Positions 11,075-20,800 of a stretch of 64,000 nucleotides of DNA are shown piece by piece. The notes under the pieces were generated by a model. The model saw only the letters and a list, made by a program, of their open reading frames with translations. It ran no database searches and was not told the DNA's origin. Numbering within the stretch: position 1 is the first letter of the stretch; each line of letters begins with the position of its first letter. The stretch comes from Ridgeia piscesae (lineage: Eukaryota > Annelida > Polychaeta > Sabellida > Siboglinidae). A program made the position numbers and the translations under genes. The stretch is from positions 39,330 through 103,329 of the forward strand of contig JAODUO010001825.1 of NCBI GenBank assembly GCA_025642075.2. The letters run 5' to 3'.

Positions 11075-11985
11075 GTCAACCTAAAGCAGCTTGTACTTAT
11101 ATTGTCAACATGAAGCAGCTTATGCCGATATTGTGAACATGAAGCAGTTTGTGCCGATACTGTCAACATGAAGCTGCTGGTAATCATACTGTCAACATGA
11201 AGCTGCTGGTAATCATACTGTCAACATGAAGCTGCTGGTAATCACACTGTCAACATGAAGCTGCTGGTAATCATACTGTCAACATGAAGCTGCTGGTAAT
11301 CATACTGTCAACATGAAGCTGCTGGTAATCACACTGTCAACATGAAGCTGCTGGTAATCATACTGTCAACATGAAGCTGCTGGTAATCAACTGTCAACAT
11401 GAAGCTGCTGGTAATCATACTGTCAACATGAAGCTGACTGGTAATCATACTGTCAACATGAAGCTGCTGGTAATCATACTGTCAACATGAAGCTGTTGGT
11501 AATCATACTGTCAACATGAAGCTGCTGGTAATCATACTGTCAACATGAAGCTACTGGTAATCATACTGTCAACATGAAGCTGCTGGTAATCACACTGTCA
11601 ACATGAAGCTACTGGTAATCATACTGTCAACATGAACCTGCTGGTAATCACACTGTCAACATGAAGCTGCTGGTAATCATACTGTCAACATGAAGCTGCT
11701 GGTAATCATACTGTCAACATGAAGCTGCTGGTAATCACACTGTCAACATGAAGCTGCTGGTAATCATACTGTCAACATGAAGCTGCTGGTAATCATACTG
11801 TCAACATGAAGCTGCTGGCGCTGATATTGTCAACATGAAGCTGCTGGTGCTGATACTGTCAACATGAAGCTGCTGGTACCGATAATGTCAACATGAAGCT
11901 ATTGGTACTGATATTGTCAACATGAATCTGCTGGTGCTGATATTGTCAACATGAAGCTGCTGGTGCAGATATTGTCAACATGAAG
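11075..11985. repeat. Minisatellite, 29-nt unit, about 31 copies
   Basis: The unit is CTGTCAACATGAAGCTGCTG followed by GTAATCATA. The first and last copies are more diverged (GCCGATATTG, GTGCTGATATTG) and the middle is homogeneous. It lies in the intron between two FYRC exons, and no exon sequence is included. Confidence 0.95.
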
Positions 11986-12001
11986 CTGCTAGGAGTCCTA
12001 C

Positions 12002-12034
12002 CTTGTCACCGCCTCGGTGGTCGTGAATGAAATA
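12002..12034 (-). pseudogene. KMT2 fragment, possible 33-nt FYRC microexon
   Basis: Eleven codons (YFIHDHRGGDK) lie between an ATTGAG acceptor and a GTAGGA donor, in phase with the next exon to give GGDK|GPEQNPSG, which resembles the KFRF...NPHG stretch of MLL FYRC. The acceptor has a poor pyrimidine tract, and about 30 residues expected before it (hydrophobic FYRC core) are missing between 12034 and 12490. The exon is plausible rather than certain. Confidence 0.45.
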
Positions 12035-12134
12035 CTCAATTAAATCAAGTATCAGACACAAACCCCCTCAGTTAAGTGTCAAACACAAACCCCCTCAGTT
12101 CAGTTTCAAACACAAACCCCCTAAGTTGTGTCAA

Positions 12135-12489
12135 ACATTCCTGAGTATGACAAGTTACTTGAGTAAGACAAGTTACCTGAGTAAGACAAGTTACCTGAAC
12201 CTGAGTAATACAAGTTATCTGAGTAAGACAAGTTACCTAAGTGAGAAGATTTACCTGAGTACGACAAGTTACCTGAGTATGAACCTGAGTAATACAAGTT
12301 ACCTGAGTAATACAAGTTACCTGAGTACCAGAAGTTAACTAAGACAAGTTGCCTGAGTAAGATGAATTACCTGAGTATCCCACTGGTAAGACAAGTTGCC
12401 TGAATAAGACAAATTACCTGAGTAGGACAAGTTACCTGAGTAAGAGAAGTTACCTAAGTAAGATGAGTTACCTGAGTAAGACGGGTTAC
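12135..12489. repeat. Minisatellite built from a 5' splice site, 18-nt unit
   Basis: On the minus strand the unit reads TACTCAGGTAACTTGTCT. TACTCAG|GTAAC is exactly the end of the FYRC exon at 12490 and its donor. About 18-20 units are present, some with insertions. Each unit thus carries a copy of the 5' splice site. Between 12035 and 12134 is a second short repeat of CAAACACAAACCCCCT. Confidence 0.85.
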
Positions 12490-12565
12490 CTGAGTACAAC
12501 AGCTGTTTCATCCTGGCATTGGCGCGGGGCGTCTTGGACCCTCTCTGTTACAGCCTTCCATGCCT
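12490..12565 (-). pseudogene. KMT2 fragment, FYRC-start exon with frameshift
   Basis: The minus-strand reading gives EAWKAVTERVQDA, matching the start of the MLL FYRC region. The frame then breaks in a run of four C: with three C it would continue NARMKQLLYSG as in relatives. Acceptor is CAG at 12566-12568. The donor is TACTCAG|GTAAC at 12489. The donor-side sequence is the seed of the 18-nt array that follows in the intron. Confidence 0.7.
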
Positions 12566-12849
12566 CTGTCACCAACAAACAACATGACACACAACATGAC
12601 AACTCTGGTTCTCAAATCTACACACAAATGCAGGGATTGGTCTGATTTTAGCTGTTCATGTTTAAGACATTATTGACAATTTATATGTAAATACTGTTTT
12701 GTGGAAGTGTCCACCTATGGTCACTTCAGCCGTGAGACTTTTAACCTTATGAGGACCAAGTTTCTGGGGCAAATGCTGCTATGACTAAAGGAGAGGGACA
12801 TATAGAAGGTTCTAGAATGAAAACTGCTGTAAGCAAATATACAAAACTA

Positions 12850-14040
12850 TACATTTTCTGAAACAGTATTTATTTGTTTATATGATAACATAAAAATGAC
12901 AATTGTGAAGTCATTCAAAACAAAATTAAAATCATATAAATTATAAAGGTCAACCTTTAATTTGTTTGGAATTCGTGATTATTATCCAATCACTGCCAAA
13001 ATACACAAACAAATACAACAAATATATGCTTCATTATGATAAACAATATATAATCTGTCAATCAGAACAAAAACTGTAGTCATTTGTGGCAAATCTGTAA
13101 AATAAATTTACATTGAAATGTATGTATCATGAATGCGGAATGTGGGTACGGATAAATGGTAGCTCAGTGTGCACGTACTATAAATTCCATGCTTGTCAAA
13201 ATATATCATATAAAATGTATATATTTTCTTAGTCTCTAAACATATCTACATATAAAATGATGCTACACATGTCGCGGGTGATAATGTCAGCAGGCTGCGT
13301 TGGGTCAGACGTGCCTTATTTGTGATTACTAATAACCTGCAAAATATAACAAGTACACAAGGTATACAGTGAATAGTGATACAAAAGAATCAAACAAATG
13401 TCCCCTAATATCACTCGCCCACCCCAAACTGACAGGTAGACAACGAGCGAGTGCACTATTTGACAGCCGACAAAAGACAAAACACGGCCAGTTACGGCTG
13501 CCGCTAGTTATTATGTTTTCAATCTAATTTACCGATTTCTAAGTACAAGTACATTTATAGATGTAAATAACATTATGTTGGGAGTTTTCTTCTCAGTGTT
13601 ACCTATTTCCACCTGAATAGCAAAACATACCTGCAATTTCGCTGCCTGATCGCCATATATAATGGGGGCCTTAGTCCCAGTATTTGTGGATTATGTTTGC
13701 GCAGCCTGAAGATGGTTTTATCTAGTGACTAGTCTACCCAGCATGAATGATGCAGCGGCCAGGCCCTGTTTGTGCCAAATAAAACTGACAACACATTATT
13801 GGCATTCATAAATATTATTTCTAATCCTGCAAGAATTGTAACTGTACATAAAGTTCTCTGCAAATCTTACCAAGACCGAACGAACGCATTTAGTGGCAAT
13901 GTTTTACAGCGGCAGGATCTGTCGGCCCTTGGTACCATTATGCCACGCGGATTTTCGCTACAAGGCTACGCTAGAAATGGTGGCGCCCCATCACGGAAAC
14001 TGGACGTACTTTGTCGCTCCACGCGGATTTACAATAAATT
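12850..14040 (-). other. Possible divergent two-exon minus-strand transcript (noncoding or micro-ORF)
   Basis: On the minus strand a CpG-containing segment ending in GTCTTG|GTAAGA (donor at 13870) is followed by an acceptor ATTTTGCAG at 13337-13345. About 470 nt of AT-rich, 3'UTR-like sequence comes next, with AATAAA at 12869-12874. If spliced, an ATG near 13940 opens a frame of about 50 codons (MVPRADRSCRC... ending ...ASFYM) with no recognisable domain. It would start close to ATP13A1 on the opposite strand, suggesting a shared bidirectional promoter. The call rests on splice and polyA signals only. Confidence 0.3.
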
Positions 14041-14247
14041 ATTAAAAAGCCGGCTGACCTTCAACTTGGCGTGTATAGTTTGTAGCATTTTATTCTTCAC
14101 ACTGTTAAATTTAATATTATGTAATTAATGTTAATTATTTACATAACAAATCAATTCAGGCAATAGCATACTAGCATAATTTTAAGTACATTTGCTACCC
14201 GGTTCGCCGTAAATTCACTGCTAATCACCGGAAGTCCCAGAAACATC
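14041..14247 (+). promoter_or_regulatory. ATP13A1 5' region with ETS motif
   Basis: ACCGGAAGT, a consensus ETS/GABP site common at housekeeping start sites, lies at 14227-14235, 13 nt before the ATG at 14248. No TATA box is in a suitable place. The position suggests that transcription starts nearby, or that a 5'UTR intron lies upstream. Confidence 0.4.
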
Positions 14248-14511
14248 ATGGATCACAAAAATAAGGGTATCGGCACAGAAATACAACATATTTCTCTACA
14301 TAACCTACGTCCATTAATTCTACATGGCTACATAGGCCCGTTCCTGGTATTGTACGGCCTATGGCTATACACGTGGGTAGTCGTCTATGGTTTGGATGGC
14401 TATTTCGAGGCGGGGTTGATCGCTTTGGCGATGATCGGGCTGCTACAGGTTCTCTGCTGCCTGTTCTGTCATTGGTTTGTCAGCGTGCAATGTGCACTAA
14501 CCTGCTCGAAG
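14248..14511 (+). CDS. ATP13A1: ATP13A1 exon 1 (residues 1-88)
   Basis: Starts [12 protein letters not shown] and contains [20 protein letters not shown] and the following helix [19 protein letters not shown], ending LTCSK. Relatives have the same paired N-terminal P5A helices and LTCTK. Donor AAG|GTAAGC, phase 0. The ATG context AACATCATGG is good and no upstream in-frame extension is needed. Confidence 0.93.
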
Positions 14512-14787
14512 GTAAGCTTCGATAAGCCCGTTTAAATCGATGTAGTTGCTAGGAGTTTATAAGAGAGCTGTATGTAACCACATATTGATATTATTGTTCT
14601 AGTTGTTTCTAGCACTCAGCAACGACAAGTCGGAGTACTGTCGTCCTCAAGCTGGGTTCCCATCAGGGCTCAGGCTCAGATGTTTTATTATGTCCCAAAT
14701 ACTGGAGACAGGGTTGACATTTAACATGATCTCCGAGTCACAAGGGCTACACAGTCTAATGTGGAGAATCAAGTTTTACAGTTACAC

Positions 14788-14826
<39 letters not shown>

Positions 14827-17800
14827 TGTGTCTGGTCTGTATATTGAACTTAGGCGCCAGCATGTCAGGCAGATGTGCACACCCATTAGGGCAGTATGTA
14901 CCGCCACATGTCTTCATGCAGATGCACAGACCATTCAACTCATAAAAGTGATGTACCTTACTTTTGCTTATATAAAAATTTGATTAATATTTTGTATTAG
15001 AAATATGCAATAAAACATCAGAAATTTGACACTTATTTAGTTGTCACTGTGATGCATTTAGCAATAACAATACTCCCTAGCACTGGTCTGCCTGTCATCA
15101 TATGAGCAAAACACTAATTATGCCTATAAACTAGATGTCTCAATATATATGCTGCTTTTCTTTTACCTACATAGTAATACAAAATGAAAAGTATTTGAAA
15201 AATATATGAAAAAGTACCAGTGCTTGTTAGCAACACAGGTGCGCCTCAGGGTTGTGTACTGAGTCCATTTTTGTACACCTTGTATACAAATGACTGTCGT
15301 AGTGTTGACTCATCTACCCAATTTGTGAGGTTTTCTGATGATACAGCCATGCTCGCTCTTTTGAATGATTTTGCCTCATACCAGTCATATCTTTCTTCAG
15401 TGGTACGTTTCTCTAGTTGGTGCAGTAACAATTTTCTGCATCTGAATGTTTCCAAAACGAAAGAAATGTGCATCGACTTCCGTCGTAATAGAACTGTCAT
15501 TAGTCCTATTGTCATCAACGGTGAACCTGTGGAACAGGTTGATTCATTCAAATACCTCGGTGTTATATTAGATGACAAATTGTCATTTACAGAACATGTT
15601 ACAGCCGTGCAAAAGAAGTCTCAGCAGCGACTGCACGTTCTTCGAAAGTTACGAGCTTTCTATGTTGATCCACTACTTCTTCTATGCCTTTACCGTAGCA
15701 TAATTGAGCCTCTCTTAACCTACTGCACCATTTGTTACTACCCTGCTCTTTCTGTGAAAAACCGTAACAGGCTTCTGAAAATCTCACATGTTTCTGCCAA
15801 GATCATTGGTTTACCTACACCAAAGCTCTCCGAAATAATCGACCATGCAATTTTGAAGAAAGCTCGAGCTGTCTCTACTGAGTCTGATCACCCGCTCTCT
15901 ACGTTCTTCCATGTACTTCCGTCTCAAAGGAGATACCGTTGTATAAAATGTAAAACATGTCGCTATAGCAGGAGTTTTGTGCCGGTGGCCATTAGAATGT
16001 TGAATGCTAAATGAGTCATATTGATGTCACCCGATTGAATTGTTCTAGTAGTGTATACATCTGGAAATTCATTTGCATTTTGTTGAGACCATCCCATATA
16101 TTTTAGATGTGATCATGAGTTGTAAAATGCATATCCTTTTTAAGGACAATAAAGTAAAGTGAAAAAGTGAAAAAATGTATTAGTATTTAAATACATTTAT
16201 ATTTAAAAAGTAATTGTATTTGTAATCCCTCAAGAATATTTGTATTTAAATACATTTCAATGTATTTAACCCCATGTCTGGATGGGACAAACACAGAATA
16301 GTTGTGGATTTAGACAAGTTTACAGTTTGCACTTAATTAAACATAATAGACAGGGATTTAGCAGCTAACCACCCAGACCCAGTCAGGATTCTGGATGTTG
16401 GAAATATGACCAGTCATTCACACCATACTGACAGAGCAAACAGTACAGGTAGGGCTGTGGCCTGGCTTCTAAAATTACAAAGCAAGATGTTAGGGGATGC
16501 TTACTCCTGCAGTGCTTCCCAGGGACTGTCACAATATAACTTGTACTTTGTACTAAGCAGGAGGGTGAGGAGATGTTGCTTCTCTGGGAAGAGAAGGTTT
16601 TAATTAGGGAAATCTGACTGAATATTTATTTAACTGAAATGCTCAACAGTAATAGAAAATGAATACATTGATTATTATTACATTTATTAGATTACTTCTA
16701 ATATTGCCATTTTTATCTGTCTAATATATTTGCTTGCAACTGTTCGTATGAAAAAAATGTAATCATGAGAAGTAATCGTGAGTACGATTACTTTGGTAAT
16801 GTACTCGAGTACGAGTACAATTACTTTCCTTCGTACTCAAGTACGAGTACTCAAAAAGTACTCGTACTCGAGTACAATTACTCCATCTCTGCCTAGCATA
16901 TTTACGTAATATAGTATTGCGTCTATGAACATACATATTTATTTTATAGCAAGTGTTTTAACAACTCCTGTTCTTAACCAGTTCATGAAACTATATGAAA
17001 TCAGAAATGTTGTTACTTGAAAGATAAGTACCGTTTGGTAAGGCAAAATTTAAGTGAAACAAAAGTTATTGTTTTGGTGATATAAAGTCAGCGGTTTACT
17101 AGAAAAAAGGCTACGCCATATCAGAAACAGAATGACATAGGCGAGTCTGCTTGGTCGGCATGAACTGTGCATATTATCTTTTACTTTCTGACCTAACTAT
17201 GAAAACGTCCACCATCAGCTGCCAGACTTATTGTCACATATCATATTTATAATTTCCTGCAGATCATAGTGATGATAATAATTAATTAATATATTATTGA
17301 TAATTAATTAAACTATTTTGTGCGTGCAAAAGCAGTAAGTAAAGTTTATAAATATTCGTGTGCACAAACACGCTGTCTAACAGTATTTTGTGTTAAGCTG
17401 ACTTAGTTATAAAAGATTACGATAACATTGGAACTGTGTATAATCGAATAGGTAGTGATTATCAAATATGTCAAGTTGCTGTCCGTCCGTCACGATTTGC
17501 ACGTTTCTTTTGAGAATTTTTTCGTTAGAGGACTGCAAGTGATTTTTTTGTAACGTATATATAATACTATACAATGTACATATAATACGTTACAAAAAAA
17601 CTACTTCATGCATGTGAATGCAGTAAATAAAGTTTATAAATATTCGCGTGCACAAACGCACCGTCTAAAGGTATTTTGTGTAAAGCTAACTAAATATAGC
17701 AATATGTATGTAAGATATATGAGTCAGAGGAGAAGTTTGGCGGCTGTTGGTTGTTGTTTTCATGGTTAGGTCAATCCAACCCAGTCATCTGGCATCCGCA

Positions 17801-20800
17801 CTGATACTGTGTCTGTGACTGTCGATTCCAAAGAATCCACTGCACCACTGTATTAGTTCTCTGGTAATGGTAATAAAAAGACAGCTCACTGGATGTAGAT
17901 GCAAATGGTTAGTTTGTGTTAACTCTTAGATTAGGTACTCCAAACTGATTTTTCAAATGTGACCTTCATGCTGGATTCTATCATAATAATACAGAACTTT
18001 TTATTCTCATTACAGTGATGCAAACTTCATCTATGTAGCTTGATTAAAAGAAAAGTTATGATTTTTTAAACATTGACTATTTTCCGGCTTTTTACATCCT
18101 CGGCTTAAATTGATGAAACTGCATATTTTGCCAGGTCACAGACAAAAACCAGTGTTGATTTTGCATTAATTTCTGTTATGAAAATTAAGTATGTACTATT
18201 TACTTTAAAGCTATTTTTTTGCAAGTTGATAGGCCAGTAAAAACTTGCAAAAATATGAACTTTATAACAGCAAATTATAATTATTTTTGCCATTATTTTC
18301 CGACATGCCATTTCAAGAATCTTAAAACGAGCATATCTCTGCTCCTAATTAAGTTAGAATGGTGAACCATATATCACTGGAATAAGAAAAAGGAGCTCTT
18401 TCCACTAATGGGAGTATTTAACCATTAAAAGGAACCTGACTATTTACCATTTTACTCAAGAGGTTTATTTATGCGATCATAGGCTTTGGCGATGTCCTGT
18501 ACTGAGTCTACTTGCCACAGCCGACAATTTTTTCCAACAGGTGAAATGTCTAAGTTCCACCTGAACACAAATTCAGCGGAACTGGAACACACATCATCAA
18601 CCGATGGCCAACGAAGTAGGACGGGTGGCCCTTGACTTTGGTTAAGTACTGGACTGTTGCTGTGCCCTCAGACTGTACTTCAATGATCTGGCCGATACAG
18701 AAACCGGATTCATAGAAAACTGCAACCAACTCCCCTTGCCTCGTGAACTTGAATGTCTCATAGTGTCCAGCGTCAGCCTCTGGTTCAGCAGATTCAACCT
18801 CTGGCTCAGCTGGGTCAGCCTCTGGCTCAGCAGATTCAACCTGTGGCTCAGCAGATTCAACCTCTGGCTCAGCAGATTCAACCTCTGGCTCAGCAGATTC
18901 AACCTCTGGCTCAGCTGGGTCAGCCTCTGGCTCAGCAGCGTCAACCTCTAGCTCAGCAACGTCAGCCGCTTGTTCTGCATCTGGGGCTGGTGCAGGCATT
19001 TGTGGTTGTGCATCTTCTTCCTCAGGCAGGTGGAGTTCAAGGGCTCTTGTCAGTTCAGTCACAGTTCCAGCTAGTTTCAAGGTACCCTTCCTGCGCAGCA
19101 CTGTCTTCTGGAATCTGATCACTCCCTGAGGACTTCTTTCACGGCAGAACTGCTGACACCTTACTTTTAATTGTGTTCATTATAATATTAATAACATACT
19201 CCTGGTACAAGAAGTGAACTTGATGTAGAGTGTCCAAACTGCCATTTAATAACTCACATCATTTGAACTTTTGCTGCCTTCATATTGAAGCAACTTTAGC
19301 TGTAGAAGGAGGTGGTTGGTTAGAAACACTAATTCTGGCAGAGCAGGAGGTCTACCTCTTCCTTCAGGAAGTAAAGTTCTCCTGAGTTGTAAGTAGGTCT
19401 CATCAGCTGAAAATATCTTTAACACTTCAAGTAATTACTAAGACTGTGCTGAAAGTGAAAATCATACTTGGCAGCTAGTGTCCACTACATGTCTAATTAT
19501 AAATCTGTGTTACTGTGTTATTATTGAATACTTTTGTAAGAAAAATTAAGTAAAGAAATAACCAGAAAATTTTCACTTAAATTAAGAAACTAGCAATAGA
19601 ATAACTCAACAGTAATATTCTAAGGTCTAGTTTGTGGATAGATAGATACCTATTTATTTATTTTATTGTTTAACATAGCTTAAAGTTAAGCAAAAGCTTA
19701 AATTTAATTAATATTGATGTAGTCTGACTGGACCGTAACAAATTCTGCTACACCAAAACAGCTATGGGGATGCATCAATAAAATCTTACACAGGCGGCCT
19801 GTTCCTTCTCTACCAACTCATGCATCAATCAAGTCATTGTGTAACTCTTTCGAGTCATTTTAAAGACAAAATTAGTGTTATACAATCAACTTTCACAGGT
19901 CATACTCCGCACACGGTTCACGCAGACTTTCCACAACTAAATTTTCAACTTGCATCGTTTGAACCAGCTACAACTACTGATGTGAGAAAAATCATCATGT
20001 CATCCCCAAGTAAATCATGTGACCTTGATCCAATCCCCAACATACTACTGAAAGCATGCCTTGACGTATTAATTAAACCAATAACAGATATCATAAATGC
20101 ATCTTTATGCTACGGCTTTTTCCCTGACGATTTTAAATGTGCCCATGTTAATCCAGTTCTTAAGAAATCAACTCTGCCTAAAGAAGAATTAAACAGTTAC
20201 AGACCTATTTCCAACCTAAGTTTCATCTCAAAAATACTTGAAAAGGTTGTAGCTAATCGTCTCAGATCTCACATCTACAAAAATGGTCTATCCAATGTGT
20301 CGCAGTCTGCATAAAAACAATTTCATTCTACAGAAACTGCTCTTTTAAAAGTACACAATGACATTAACCTCAACATCGACAATGGAAAAGTTACCGCCCT
20401 GACCCTGCTTGACCTATCCGCCGCTTTCGACACCATCGACCACAATATTCTCATTACACGTCTATCAACATGGTACGGCATATCTGGCACAGCCCTGAGC
20501 TGGTTTACTTCATATCTTACTGACAGACAGCAAGCCATTAAAATAGGTAACTGCTTTTCAGACATGTTGCCCACGTCATGTGGTGTCCCACAGGGTTCTG
20601 TTTTGGGGCCTTTGCTTTTCACTTTATACACAACACCTTTAAGCTCTGTTATCCAAGGTCACAACTTAGATCATCACCTTTATGCCGATGACACCCAAAT
20701 CTACATTTCGTTGACTACACCAGATGCTTGCCGCTCCTTAAACCAGCTCAGGGATTGTCTCCAAGATGTCTCCCTTTGGATGAAAAATAGTAAACTAAAG

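Larger units (their letters stand above)
2568..12565 (-). pseudogene. Trithorax/KMT2A-B-type H3K4 methyltransferase, C-terminal fragment (degraded)
   Basis: Seven minus-strand exons encode the end of a MLL/trithorax protein, which methylates histone H3 lysine 4 in a COMPASS complex. In gene order: part of FYRC (12490-12565, 12002-12034, 10884-11035), SET (8583-8711, 5974-6069, 4510-4577) and SET/post-SET with stop (2568-2673). [32 protein letters not shown] and the Cys-rich post-SET tail ending RRYLN identify the family. Lesions: a 1-nt insertion in FYRC, a 1-nt deletion before GLFCKRDIDAGEM, and TAA where the family has Glu just after KTDHR. The FYRC core and the segment joining FYRC to SET (GVYRS in relatives) were not found. 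The remaining roughly 3,000-plus residues are absent upstream, where ATP13A1 begins at 14248 on the other strand. Introns are retained, so this looks like a DNA-level partial duplication. A real gene with sequence errors is the alternative, but ATP13A1 next door has no such errors. Confidence 0.65.
16281..18451. other. Intronic sequence around the inverted-repeat elements
   Basis: Apart from the elements at 16744-16891 and 17179-17780, this AT-rich part of ATP13A1 intron 1 has no exon, RNA gene or transposon protein that I can recognise. Confidence 0.5.

Noticed and set aside
13772..14128. 118-codon plus-strand ORF upstream of ATP13A1
   Set aside because: No recognisable domain, and its composition matches noncoding flank. 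It overlaps the putative divergent transcript and does not splice in frame to exon 1.
14603..14983. 126-codon ORF in intron 1
   Set aside because: It contains an (AT)n microsatellite translated as YIYIYI and has no homology to the expected next part of ATP13A1, which is encoded at 23978.
18736..19118. Plus-strand ORFs with FNLWLSR and QPLAQQIQ repeats
   Set aside because: They are the antisense shadow of the acidic repeats in the minus-strand ORF at 18452-19190, where the conserved-looking domain lies.
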